Assembly (NCBI RefSeq): GCF_003385955.1
Contig: NZ_QRDW01000008.1
Span: forward strand, 1-64,000
From: Aestuariispira insulae
GTDB lineage: Bacteria > Pseudomonadota > Alphaproteobacteria > UBA8366 > Aestuariispiraceae
DNA: 64,000 nucleotides
Reading direction: 5' to 3'
Shown here: in pieces, positions 16,570-24,341 of the stretch
Layout of the letters: every line of letters begins with the position of its first letter
Position numbering within the stretch: position 1 is the first letter of the stretch
Made by a program: the position numbers and the translations under genes
The notes under the pieces: model-generated
What the model saw: the letters and a program-made list of their open reading frames with translations, nothing else
Database searches by the model: none
What the model was told of the DNA's origin: nothing

Positions 16570-17043
16570 CTATTCCGTCACGATCAATTTGTAGTCCGGT
16601 GTGGTATTCAGCGGACAGGAATAAAGATATTCACCAGGCGCCAGATCAACCGCATAATCGCGCGATGTGCCGGAGGTCAGGCCGCCGCCGGAAACACTGG
16701 TCTTGGTCAGTTTGTGAAGCGGGTTCTTCCAGTCATAATCCTTATCCCGGATCCAGAAACCCAATTCATAGGGCACATCCCGGTTGGTGACCCGGAAAGT
16801 ATAGCGCCCGGCTTTCAGGGTTATGGGTTTGGCGCTTTGCAGGCGACCTGTACCTGTCTTGGCATTGATCGCTTCGCAATCGGCCTTCTTGCTGCTCTTA
16901 TATTGATGATCCACGCCATTTTCCGATTCAATGAACTGGCAGGCAGTCTGGGTGAGGGTGATAACATCGGCGGCATTTGCCTGAGCGGAAGGTAAGAGGA
17001 AGGTAAGTGCGAAAAACGGAATGGGTAGAGCTTTTATAAGCAT
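16570..17043 (-). CDS. Secreted cupredoxin-like protein without obvious copper ligands
   Basis: A 157-residue protein with a Sec signal peptide (about residues 1-24, ending ANA before ADVI). The second half has a cupredoxin-like strand pattern: ITLKAGRYTFRVTNRDVPYE, then a strand-rich middle, and APGEYLYSCPLNTTPDYKLI at the end, which resembles the copper loop of blue copper proteins. The cysteine (about 143) is kept, but the histidine and methionine ligands expected around it are missing, so copper binding of the usual type is unlikely. Three cysteines (35, 56, 143) could form a disulfide. It probably acts in the periplasm; function unknown. A perfect 18-base palindrome lies about 77 bases upstream of its start. 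Confidence 0.6.
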   Translation of the reverse strand: MLIKALPIPFFALTFLLPSAQANAADVITLTQTACQFIESENGVDHQYKSSKKADCEAINAKTGTGRLQSAKPITLKAGRYTFRVTNRDVPYELGFWIRDKDYDWKNPLHKLTKTSVSGGGLTSGTSRDYAVDLAPGEYLYSCPLNTTPDYKLIVTE

Positions 17044-17119
17044 GATCGGCTATCTCCAACGCGGATTCTTTTACTGCCGGAAGATGGGCAGCGGAGGCCT
17101 GCCAGACAATTCAATCCGT

Positions 17120-17137
17120 TGTCACATTGATGTGACA
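17120..17137. promoter_or_regulatory. Perfect 18-base palindrome, candidate operator
   Basis: TGTCACATTGATGTGACA: two 7-base arms, TGTCACA and TGTGACA, around TTGA. It lies between the stop of the solute-binding-protein gene and the start of the secreted cupredoxin-like gene, both on the minus strand, at a distance (about 77 bases from the start codon) suited to a regulator site. The arms differ from the CRP/FNR consensus in spacing and I cannot assign a regulator. Confidence 0.5.
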
Positions 17138-17169
17138 GATCTGTGTGGGTTTGTATCGGCCGAAGCTCT

Positions 17170-17973
17170 TCAGAATAACTGTTGGAAATTTTCCCGGATA
17201 CGTCGATAGGTGCCGTCCTGATGCATTGTGCTCAACTGGCTGTTAAACTGATCACGCAAACCGCTGTCCCGGAAGCCGACGAACCACCAAAGCGCATTGT
17301 CGCCAGGAAAGGCGGCATAGCGTGCGGTGACTTCATGGGGAACACCCGCTTCGCGCTGTAAAACCTGGACCCACCATTTCAGCAGAGTATCGTCAATTAA
17401 GATGGCCTGGCAGCCGCCCTTCAACCATTGTCGGACCTGTTTTTTCTGAAGCGCAAATTCACGATAATCGGAGAAGAAGGGAATGGTCTCGTCAAAGGGA
17501 GACCCAAGATTTTCTCTCGCGTTCTGCCAGGCGCAGACCGAATGCCCGCGCAGGTCGGGCCAGTCCTGAAAACTAATGTCATCCCGCTCGTGGGTGACGA
17601 CATAATTGCGGTAGGCAATGAAAGGGCTGGAATAATAGATTGACGGATCGGTGGGCTGAACCTCGACGGCGACATCGACATTTTGGTGTTTGAGTGCAAT
17701 TTCAAGGCGCTTATTGGCCCCAAAAGACGGGACGAATTTGCGGCCCATGCGGTTAAAGATTTCGCGGGTCAGCTCGACCGATATGCCGGTTTGGTTTTCT
17801 TCCATGACATAGGGCGGCCGGGAGATGCCGAATATGACGGAAAGCACCTCATCCGCCCTTGCGGCCGGGGCTAAAACACTAACCATCACAAGGACGAAAA
17901 GCGATAACCGTCTTGTAGACAAGACGAACAGGGGGCGGCCGGGCCGGGAATTGAAGGCGGGTCCATTGCGCAT
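17170..17973 (-). CDS. Periplasmic solute-binding protein, family 3-like
   Basis: A 267-residue protein with an unusually long basic N-terminus before its signal-peptide core (hydrophobic stretch about residues 22-36, cleavage near ARADEV). The mature part matches the bacterial extracellular solute-binding protein family 3 fold: an opening strand with SVIFGISRPPYVM, GISVELTREIFNRMG, a hinge region with RNYVVTHERD, and WFVGFRDSGLRDQFNSQL near the C-terminus. Such proteins bind amino acids or related compounds. No ABC permease or ATPase is adjacent, so it may act as an orphan receptor or be a non-transport member. Ligand unknown. Confidence 0.8.
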   Translation of the reverse strand: MRNGPAFNSRPGRPLFVLSTRRLSLFVLVMVSVLAPAARADEVLSVIFGISRPPYVMEENQTGISVELTREIFNRMGRKFVPSFGANKRLEIALKHQNVDVAVEVQPTDPSIYYSSPFIAYRNYVVTHERDDISFQDWPDLRGHSVCAWQNARENLGSPFDETIPFFSDYREFALQKKQVRQWLKGGCQAILIDDTLLKWWVQVLQREAGVPHEVTARYAAFPGDNALWWFVGFRDSGLRDQFNSQLSTMHQDGTYRRIRENFQQLF

Positions 17974-18061
17974 ATGCGAAAACTATAACGCAAACACCGC
18001 CGGAAAAACAGTTTCGGGAAAGGAAGGCCTTATAATCGGTCTTGCAGGCATGCCCAGTGCG

Positions 18062-18604
18062 TTAATGGAGGCTTTGCCGGTGTGACGCTTCCGATTTGGC
18101 CAACGATGTTTCGGTTGTCTGTGATGCCGGATCGGAGATTGCCGGGATCCAGTCGCGGAAAGGAACGGCGTGCCCAGCCTGTTTCATGGCATCAGACCAG
18201 GATTGGATCATCGGCATGGCGATGCGCAGCGCCGCCGGCTGGATCAGACTTTCCAGCGCGGTCTCAGCGAGACCGATTTGATCTCGCTGGCAGAGAGCCA
18301 GGGCCTCCATTATCAGGAATTCCTCCTCTGAGATGCCCGGACAATGCACGCATCTTATGTCGATCGGTGCTTGCAGGCCTGACACCAGAACGCTCATGAA
18401 ACCATCCATGTCGGCCATGGCCCGCGGTGCGCCCGCCAGTTTATAGGCATCACGCAGCAATTGCTGGGGGTGCTTGCCGCGCCGGAAAAAATCCGCCCAG
18501 AACCGCACGCTCCACAGGCACAGCTGTTCAGAGAAAGTCATGTCTTTAAGGTGCGGAACCGCGCGCAGGCGGGGCATCTCGGAAGGGTGTGCGGTAGATT
18601 TCAT
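18062..18604 (-). CDS. Hypothetical protein, paralogue of the divergent gene at 18725
   Basis: I do not recognise this 180-residue soluble protein. It is mainly helical. The central part, EEEFLIMEALALCQRDQ followed by about 25 residues to MPMIQSWSDAM, aligns with PDELLILRALAAVQRDE ... VDMMALARLMG in the divergent gene, and LCLWSVRFWADFFRRGKHP aligns with the segment around AMRLWQDGRRNWHL, so the two are paralogues. Two cysteines are close together (RCVHCPG, about residues 80-84) and absent from the partner. The 120-base gap between the two starts holds a 19-base palindrome and a good promoter, which suggests shared control. Confidence 0.6.
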   Translation of the reverse strand: MKSTAHPSEMPRLRAVPHLKDMTFSEQLCLWSVRFWADFFRRGKHPQQLLRDAYKLAGAPRAMADMDGFMSVLVSGLQAPIDIRCVHCPGISEEEFLIMEALALCQRDQIGLAETALESLIQPAALRIAMPMIQSWSDAMKQAGHAVPFRDWIPAISDPASQTTETSLAKSEASHRQSLH

Positions 18605-18631
18605 TGATCTGGATCACTTTTTGCCAAAGTT

Positions 18632-18650
18632 GTTAAGAATTATTCTCAAC
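18632..18650. promoter_or_regulatory. 19-base palindrome resembling an iron-regulator (Irr/Fur-type) box
   Basis: GTTAAGAATTATTCTCAAC has two 9-base arms that match in eight positions around a single central base. Its core AGAA-TTA-TTCT with flanking TT/AA fits the pattern TTnAGAAnnnTTCTnAA known for the alphaproteobacterial Irr iron-control element; Fur-family sites are also AT-rich dyads. It lies between the starts of two divergent paralogous genes and just upstream of a -35 element. Confidence 0.5.
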
Positions 18651-18654
18651 TATA

Positions 18655-18684
18655 TTGACATTAATAATCACTCGCAACAATAAT
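18655..18684 (+). promoter_or_regulatory. Sigma-70-type promoter for the 18725 gene
   Basis: TTGACA (18655-18660), an 18-base spacer, then AATAAT (18679-18684) at a normal distance from the start codon at 18725. The 19-base palindrome ends five bases ahead of the -35, a position suited to activation or repression. Confidence 0.6.
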
Positions 18685-18724
18685 CAAGCCTAGAAACCGC
18701 ATCCTTACGAGTCTTGAAATCGTC

Positions 18725-19288
18725 ATGAAATCTCCACAAAGTCGAAACGACCTAACCCTATATCCACCCCGCGGCCGGATCTCTCTGAGCCGATCTCATG
18801 GAAAGGGTAATGCTGTGTGGCAGGAATCCTCTACTGGCTCTTTGATACTGGACCCTACTTCGGGTCTTTTGGTCACCGCCATGCGTCTCTGGCAGGATGG
18901 CCGGCGCAACTGGCATCTGGTTTCGCGTGAATTCCGGTCCCTGATGGGTTCCGAGAAAGGTGGCTGGGCGCTGGAACATTTTGAATCGATGATGGCGGCG
19001 ATCCTGAACCATGCCAATCGTGAACTTTCCATATCCAACCCGGGTCAAGCCGCGCTCTCGCCGGATGAATTGCTGATTTTAAGGGCGTTGGCGGCTGTCC
19101 AGCGTGACGAATTTGATATCTTTGCCACCGCCATGCAGGGGCTTTTCGATCCCATGCACCGGGCGGAGCCGGCGGTGGACATGATGGCGCTGGCCCGTCT
19201 GATGGGTCGCTGCGGTGTGACCATCGGCAATGTGCCGGCGGAAACCGGCGATTATCTGGCGATGCCGGATCTGGTGGCTGCCGAATAG
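18725..19288 (+). CDS. Hypothetical protein, paralogue of the divergent gene at 18062-18604
   Basis: A 187-residue soluble protein, not recognised. The first 35 residues are polar and probably disordered. A helical core follows: LLVTAMRLWQDGRRNWHL, a middle helix around EHFESMMAAILNHANRE, and PDELLILRALAAVQRDE leading to VDMMALARLMGRCG. The core is homologous to the gene on the other side of the palindrome. The hydrophobic pattern suggests a compact helical bundle rather than a membrane protein. Start chosen at the only nearby ATG, 40 bases downstream of a good -35/-10 pair. No function can be given from sequence; a role under iron-dependent control is a guess based on the operator-like site. 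Confidence 0.65.
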   Translation: MKSPQSRNDLTLYPPRGRISLSRSHGKGNAVWQESSTGSLILDPTSGLLVTAMRLWQDGRRNWHLVSREFRSLMGSEKGGWALEHFESMMAAILNHANRELSISNPGQAALSPDELLILRALAAVQRDEFDIFATAMQGLFDPMHRAEPAVDMMALARLMGRCGVTIGNVPAETGDYLAMPDLVAAE

Positions 19289-19299
19289 GAAACCTGCGG

Positions 19300-20154
19300 T
19301 TAACCGAGGCGTTCGGCTATGCGATACAGCTCGTCAAGGGCGGTCCTGACGGGACCTGTTTCGCGGATCTGGTCACCAACCACCACATAGACCGGCTGTT
19401 CAATCACCGGTGCCTCCTCAATGATGCGGCAGCCATGGCGCTCGACCAGCATCTGGGCGGTGCGTTGTGGAAAATACCCGCAGCCGCCACGTTCCAGAAT
19501 ATGGTCGACGGCCATTGAGCCCAGCCCCACTGAAACCGCAGTGGCCTGCAAATGGGGCAACAGTTCCAGGTGCCGATTCTTGAAATGCGGGCTCCAGTCG
19601 ATGAACACATAATCATCGGCCGTAACATCGGACAGGGCCGCAGGGCCTGCGCCGATCATTAAATATCGTTCCGTGAAGAGATTTTCCACCAGCAGGCCGG
19701 GCAAGGCGCGCGGAATGTAAATGACGCCGATATCCAGGGTGCCGTCGGAAAGCTGCTGCAGTACGCTTGGGGAATAGTCCGCCTCGATATAGACCGCGAT
19801 ATTGGGGTGGTTGTCGCGCATGGCAGCCAGCCAGTCGCGGACAAAGGCGTCGCGCAGGCTGGGCTGGGTCGCAAGACGCACCGACGCGGCCAGCCCTTCC
19901 GGTAGGGCCAGTTCCTGCCGGGCCTGGTTCCAGATCTGGCGCAGTCTTGTGGCATGGGGCAGAAATTTGAACCCGGCGGCGGTAGGTTCCGCCCCGAACC
20001 GGCCGCGATGGAATAACGGTGATCGCACCGCCTCTTCCAGGGCGCGGATTCTTGCGCTCACCGTGGACTGGGTGACATTAATCCGTTCTGCCGAGCGGTT
20101 GAAATTCCGAGTTTCCATCACATCGAGGAAGGTTTCCAGATAGTTGATATTCAT
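19300..20154 (-). CDS. LysR-type regulator of choline-sulfatase
   Basis: A 284-residue LysR-family protein: N-terminal winged helix (about residues 1-60; NFNRSAERINVTQSTVSARIRALE) and a two-lobed effector-binding domain (about 85-280). It is divergent from betC across a 121-base region that contains a T-N11-A dyad, the normal LysR arrangement, and a LysR regulator is often found next to betC. The likely inducer is choline sulfate or a downstream product, which is inference. The neighbouring hypothetical gene (18725) converges on it with only 11 bases between the stop codons. Confidence 0.9.
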   Translation of the reverse strand: MNINYLETFLDVMETRNFNRSAERINVTQSTVSARIRALEEAVRSPLFHRGRFGAEPTAAGFKFLPHATRLRQIWNQARQELALPEGLAASVRLATQPSLRDAFVRDWLAAMRDNHPNIAVYIEADYSPSVLQQLSDGTLDIGVIYIPRALPGLLVENLFTERYLMIGAGPAALSDVTADDYVFIDWSPHFKNRHLELLPHLQATAVSVGLGSMAVDHILERGGCGYFPQRTAQMLVERHGCRIIEEAPVIEQPVYVVVGDQIRETGPVRTALDELYRIAERLG

Positions 20155-20175
20155 CTTCTCGTCACCTTGATTTCA

Positions 20176-20200
20176 TATCAATCGGATAAGCCGATTATAT
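20176..20200. promoter_or_regulatory. LysR operator in the betC divergent region
   Basis: AATCGG-ATAAG-CCGATT (20180-20196) is a perfect six-base-arm dyad and contains the LysR consensus T-N11-A (TCGGATAAGCCGA, 20182-20194). Flanking ATAT-type bases extend the symmetry. It lies 22 bases from the regulator start codon and 80 from betC. A second AT-rich dyad, GCGCAAATTAATTCGC (20202-20217), lies just downstream. Confidence 0.7.
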
Positions 20201-20275
20201 AGCGCAAATTAATTCGCTTTAACAGTTGCAACATTTCCGTATCCTTTGTTCAACTCAAAACAAGGAGACAGGACA

Positions 20276-21832
20276 ATGACCGCAACCAAGGGCATGAATA
20301 TCCTGGTGATCATGGCCGATCAGCTGAATGGCTTTTCGCTCGGCTGTTATGGCAACCCGGTTGTGAAGACCCCAACCTTTGACAAATTGGCGGCGGAAGG
20401 GGTTTTGTTTGAAAACGCCTATGTGAACAGCCCGCTTTGTGCGCCGGCCCGTTTCACCATGATGGCGGGCCAGCATGCGTCGCGCATCAAGGCCTATGAC
20501 AATGCGGCCTATTATCCCTCCAACGTTCCGACCTTCGCCCATTACCTGCGCGCCATGGGCTATCAGACCTGCCTGTCGGGCAAGATGCATTTTATCGGTG
20601 CCGACCAGATGCATGGCTTTGAAGAACGTGTGACCACCGATATCTACCCTGCTGATTTCGGCTGGGTGCCTGACTGGGAATCGGAAGAGCGTATCGACTG
20701 GTGGTATCACAATATGATGTCGGTCAAGCAAGCAGGCGTGGCCGAAGCCACCAACCAGCTGGATTTTGATGACGAAGTGGCGTTCCAGGCCCGGCGCAAG
20801 CTCTATGATTATGCCCGGGCGCAATCGTCCGGTGTGGACCAGCGGCCTTTCTTCCTGCTGGCCAGCTTCACTCATCCCCATGACCCTTATGCCACGCGGC
20901 AGAAATATTGGGACATGTATGATAATGCGGAGATCGACCTGCCCAGGGTTCCGGCGATGGATTATGCCGACATGGACCCGCACAGCCAGCGCCTGCACCA
21001 GGTTTCCGACATTGGCGCAGTGGATATCACCGAACAGGATATCCGCAATGCCAGGCGCGCTTATTACGGCAATATCACTTATGTGGATGAACAGGCAGCC
21101 AGCCTGTTGAAGGTTCTCGACGAAACCGGTATGCGCGACAATACGATTGTTGTCGTCATTTCCGACCATGGTGACATGCTGGGTGAGCGGGGCCTTTGGT
21201 ACAAGATGAGCTTCTTTGAAGCCTCCTGCCGGATCCCGATGATTGTCTCGGCCCCGAAACTGTTCGGGTCCAAACGGGTAACCAATGCAGTTTCCCAGAT
21301 GGATTTCCTGCCGACCTTGATGGATCTTGCGGAATTGAGTGGGTCAGAAGAGAAGCCGGAAGTTGTGGAGCCCCTTGATGGGCGCTCCCTGCTGCCGCTG
21401 CTGGAAGGGGCTGCGATCGATGACCCGGATGAGGTGATCGGTGAATATATGGGCGAGGGGGCCATCGCCCCGGTCCTGATGATCCGGCGCGGCAAATACA
21501 AATACATCCATTGCGACGCCGACCCGGTCCAGCTCTATGACCTGGAGGCCGACCCCAACGAGCTGACCAACCTGGCGGAAGACCCGGCCCATTCGGAACG
21601 CAAAGCCGCGTTCGAGAAGGAAGTTTACGAGCGCTGGCAGCCGGAAGAGCTGCATTGGCAGGTTCTGCAGGATCAGAAAAAGCGCCGTCTGCTTTACAAT
21701 GCGTTGAAAACCGGTCGGTTCCAGCCCTGGGATTATCAGCCGGGCCGCGACGCCACCCAGCAATATATGAGGAACCATCTGGATCTCAACGATCTGGAGC
21801 GAACCTCCCGTTTCCCTGCGCCAAAAGCCTAA
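20276..21832 (+). CDS. betC: Choline-sulfatase
   Basis: Hydrolyses choline-O-sulfate to choline and sulfate in the cytoplasm, giving a betaine precursor and sulfur. The 518-residue protein has the type I sulfatase motif CAPAR with the formylglycine cysteine at 55, metal-site residues in MADQ (about 13-16) and SDHGDM, and a C-terminal tail typical of BetC (PWDYQPGRDA ... YMRNHLDLNDLER). The ATG at 20276 has AAGGAGA eight bases ahead; a TTG at 20246 is unlikely. It is divergent from a LysR regulator. The rest of the bet pathway is not here, but a BCCT carrier (33437) and a betaine-homocysteine-type methyltransferase (55257) are in the window. Conversion of the cysteine needs a sulfatase-maturating enzyme not seen here. 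Confidence 0.95.
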   Translation: MTATKGMNILVIMADQLNGFSLGCYGNPVVKTPTFDKLAAEGVLFENAYVNSPLCAPARFTMMAGQHASRIKAYDNAAYYPSNVPTFAHYLRAMGYQTCLSGKMHFIGADQMHGFEERVTTDIYPADFGWVPDWESEERIDWWYHNMMSVKQAGVAEATNQLDFDDEVAFQARRKLYDYARAQSSGVDQRPFFLLASFTHPHDPYATRQKYWDMYDNAEIDLPRVPAMDYADMDPHSQRLHQVSDIGAVDITEQDIRNARRAYYGNITYVDEQAASLLKVLDETGMRDNTIVVVISDHGDMLGERGLWYKMSFFEASCRIPMIVSAPKLFGSKRVTNAVSQMDFLPTLMDLAELSGSEEKPEVVEPLDGRSLLPLLEGAAIDDPDEVIGEYMGEGAIAPVLMIRRGKYKYIHCDADPVQLYDLEADPNELTNLAEDPAHSERKAAFEKEVYERWQPEELHWQVLQDQKKRRLLYNALKTGRFQPWDYQPGRDATQQYMRNHLDLNDLERTSRFPAPKA

Positions 21833-21865
21833 AAACAGCACGGGCTTGAGGTTGCAAACTGGAGA

Positions 21866-21891
21866 GGCTGCCCTGAGGGGCAGCCTTTTTT
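21866..21891 (+). terminator. betC intrinsic terminator
   Basis: An 8-base-pair stem GGCTGCCC / GGGCAGCC with a TGAG loop, followed by six T residues, 33 bases after the betC stop codon. Confidence 0.9.
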
Positions 21892-22020
21892 CTTTTGTGC
21901 TGAAAAATTATGGAGAAGGATTGATGCGATACAAAGTTTGTTGGACGAAACGTTGAAAGATCGAAATTTTCACATATATGACAAAGGGTTAAATGATTTC
22001 AGGAAGTGGAGATACCTTAA

Positions 22021-22425
22021 GTGACCTCAATACCGAAATCCGCTGTTTTAAGGGTGGCGCGCCCCACCGATAACCTGCAACAGATTACCGGGATGTATCT
22101 GGGCGGGCTGGGCTTCAAATTACTGGCGTCCTTTGAGGGGCATAACGGATTTGATGGCACTGTCCTGGGCCATGAAAAACACAATTACCATCTGGAGTTT
22201 ACCCATCATCACGGCACGACGGTGGGCAGGGCACCAACCCAGGATAACCTGCTGGTCTTTTATCTTCCTGATGAAGAGGCATGGCAGCAGCAATGTGATC
22301 AGATGATCAATGCCGGATTTGTTCAGGTCCCGTCCTATAACAGTTATTGGGATGACTGCGGGCGTACCTTTGAAGATCCGGACGGATACCGGGTGGTGTT
22401 AGCGAAACGGGATTGGGCTGCTTGA
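22021..22425 (+). CDS. VOC-family protein (YycE-like)
   Basis: A 134-residue glyoxalase/bleomycin-resistance-fold protein. RVARPTDNLQQITGMYLGGLGFKLL at the start is cut here only for description, and the closing YWDDCGRTFEDPDGYRVVLA gives the second half of the fold; HLEFTHHHG in the middle carries histidines. The pattern resembles YycE-like proteins, whose substrates are unknown. The start is a GTG with GGAGA at a suitable distance; the first strand begins directly after it. It stands alone after the betC terminator, and nothing nearby suggests a substrate. Confidence 0.8.
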   Translation: MTSIPKSAVLRVARPTDNLQQITGMYLGGLGFKLLASFEGHNGFDGTVLGHEKHNYHLEFTHHHGTTVGRAPTQDNLLVFYLPDEEAWQQQCDQMINAGFVQVPSYNSYWDDCGRTFEDPDGYRVVLAKRDWAA

Positions 22426-22552
22426 GCATGCTTTCTTGGGGGGGCTGAATAAAACGGTCGAAGGAATTCCAGTCATTAAAACAGGAAAATGCGGTTCAGC
22501 GCGGATAGGGATATTGGCTTGGATTAGCTCTCAAATGACGTGCTTTTGAGTG

Positions 22553-22915
22553 TCAGTCAGTTTTGGTGCTTTCCAGTGCTTTGCCCCATTGAACCGCCCA
22601 TCGGCCCATAGGCACCAACAATTCAAAAAGCTCTTTGCCCAGCGGCAGGGCCTGGTAGCCACATTCACCATGATCAACCAGGCCGGCTGCGCGCAATTCC
22701 TTCAACCTCGTGTTCAAGACGGTGGGGGAAAGGCCGTCGCAATAGGCCTGCAATTCGCGAAATGTTGAAGGGCCCTGTTTGTTGAGCGCCCACAAAATCC
22801 CCATGGCCCAACGCCGCCCCATCAGGTCAAACAGCGCCATGATCGGCTCACCGGTTTTTGACCCCCGGACCGGCTGGCCCGGCCTCGGGATCGGTTTAGT
22901 CTTTTTCTCGTTCAT
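22553..22915 (-). CDS. HxlR-family winged-helix regulator
   Basis: A 120-residue protein with the HxlR pattern: GRRWAMGILWALNKQGPSTFRELQ (first helix and recognition region), then LSPTVLNTRLKELRAAGLVD and a beta wing, GECGYQALPLGKEL. Family members respond to aldehydes, quinones or oxidants, often through a cysteine; here cysteines are at about residues 59 and 86. The usual HxlR N-terminal cysteine is not obvious. The ATG at 22915 is chosen over a TTG eight codons upstream. It is convergent with the VOC gene at 22021, 127 bases away, and a functional link is possible but unproven. Confidence 0.85.
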   Translation of the reverse strand: MNEKKTKPIPRPGQPVRGSKTGEPIMALFDLMGRRWAMGILWALNKQGPSTFRELQAYCDGLSPTVLNTRLKELRAAGLVDHGECGYQALPLGKELFELLVPMGRWAVQWGKALESTKTD

Positions 22916-22972
22916 GGTCCCTGTCGTCGTAATCTTCAATCGCTACTGAATTTATAGCATGAAGATGGGAGG

Positions 22973-23035
22973 GAGCAAGCTTACGCTTGCGGACGCTGAA
23001 GCGCGTCAGCCTTCGGCTCAATGGCTGGAGCTGGT
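22973..23035. repeat. Hairpin-rich intergenic element
   Basis: Between the rlmN stop and the HxlR start lies a run of short inverted repeats: GCAAGC-TTAC-GCTTGC (22975-22990), a gapped GCTGA/TCAGC pair (22996-23011), and AGCC-TTC-GGCT (23008-23018), followed by GCTGG-AGCTGG. The density of stems suggests a REP-like or structured RNA element; there is no T-run. It is on the 3' side of rlmN. Confidence 0.4.
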
Positions 23036-23060
23036 AAGTCTCTGAGAAAACTAATGGGGA

Positions 23061-24251
23061 TTAAACCGGTAATGCGATCCCGGCGGCTTCTTCCTTTTCC
23101 CGGCGCATGGCTTCCATAGCCATGCGTTCGCGCTTCCCGATGCGTTCGCTTTCCGATTTCAGCTGGCCGCAGGCGGCCAGGATATCGCGGCCTCTAGGCT
23201 TGCGGATCGGCGCGGAATAGCCTGCATTCCAGAGGATGTCGGCAAATTTCTTAATCTGCGCATCGTCGGAACATTCATACGGGCTGCCCGGCCAGGCGTT
23301 GAACGGGATCAGGTTGAATTTCGACGGAATGCCCTTGATCAGCTGGACGAGGCGGCGTGCATCCGCTTCCGAGTCATTGACGCCTTTCAGCATCACATAT
23401 TCCCAGGTCACCCGGTTGGAATTGCCCAGGCCCGGATAGTTGCGCACCGCTTCCATCAGGGTTTCAATATTATATTTGCGGTTGATCGGCACAATGTCGT
23501 TGCGCAGCTCGTCATGTACCGCATGCAGGGAAACCGCCAGCAGGGCACCGGTCTCTGCACCGACCCGTTCCATTTCCGGAACTACGCCCGACGTGGACAG
23601 GGTCACCCGGCGCTTGGACAGCTGGATGCCGTCCTCGGCCATGATGACTTTCAAGGCCTTGATCACATTATCGGTATTATAGAGCGGTTCGCCCATACCC
23701 ATCATGACGATGTTGGTCAAACGGCGGTCCTCGCCCGGGCTCGGCCATTCGCCAAGCTCGTCCCGGGCCAGCATCACCTGGCCGACAATATCGCCGGGGG
23801 TCAGGTTCCGGACCAGCTTCTGGGTGCCGGTATGGCAGAATTTACAGGTTAAGGTACAGCCGACCTGGGAGGAAACGCATAAGGTGCCGCGATCGCCATC
23901 AGGGATGAAGACGGTTTCCGCTTCATTGCCATCTTCATAGCGCAGCAGCCATTTGATGGTGCCGTCTTCGGATTTTTGCAGGGTGGTCACCTGCGGCCGG
24001 TCCATGCGGTAAAGCTCTTTCAGTTTGGAACGCAGGGGCTTTGCCACATTGGTCATATCGTCGAAATCAAGCACGCCGCGGTTATAGATCCATTGGAAGA
24101 TCTGCTGGGCACGGAATTTTGGCTCGCCGAGTTTTTCCATCTCGGCGATGATGTCGTCCTTGCTCATCCCAATCAGGTTGGGACGCGGATCGGGGGCGGG
24201 CGCATGGGCACCGCCCGGCATGAAATCGGTCAGATTGGCTGTGTTTTCCAT
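23061..24251 (-). CDS. rlmN: 23S rRNA (adenine-2503-C2)-methyltransferase RlmN
   Basis: A radical-SAM enzyme that methylates A2503 of 23S rRNA and A37 of some tRNAs. The 396-residue protein has the CxxxCxxC cluster motif at residues 132, 136 and 139 ([12 protein letters not shown]), the SAM-binding GMGEPLYN segment (about 197-204), and a C-terminal [12 protein letters not shown] motif with the reactive cysteine. The N-terminal accessory domain is present. The extra first 25 residues are unconserved and the real start could be MSKDDI at about residue 29. It is separated from the upstream glycosyltransferase gene by about 90 bases on the same strand. Confidence 0.96.
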   Translation of the reverse strand: MENTANLTDFMPGGAHAPAPDPRPNLIGMSKDDIIAEMEKLGEPKFRAQQIFQWIYNRGVLDFDDMTNVAKPLRSKLKELYRMDRPQVTTLQKSEDGTIKWLLRYEDGNEAETVFIPDGDRGTLCVSSQVGCTLTCKFCHTGTQKLVRNLTPGDIVGQVMLARDELGEWPSPGEDRRLTNIVMMGMGEPLYNTDNVIKALKVIMAEDGIQLSKRRVTLSTSGVVPEMERVGAETGALLAVSLHAVHDELRNDIVPINRKYNIETLMEAVRNYPGLGNSNRVTWEYVMLKGVNDSEADARRLVQLIKGIPSKFNLIPFNAWPGSPYECSDDAQIKKFADILWNAGYSAPIRKPRGRDILAACGQLKSESERIGKRERMAMEAMRREKEEAAGIALPV

Positions 24252-24341
24252 AATGGCGCCCCATATAGGCGTTTTAGCTTTCGCTGTAAAGCCCGGAAAA
24301 CCGGGGGTTGGGACTCAAATATTGCCCCGTTCGGTGTGTCT

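Noticed and set aside
15510-16790. 426-codon open frame on the plus strand opposite argG
   Set aside because: Shadow of argG; no family features.
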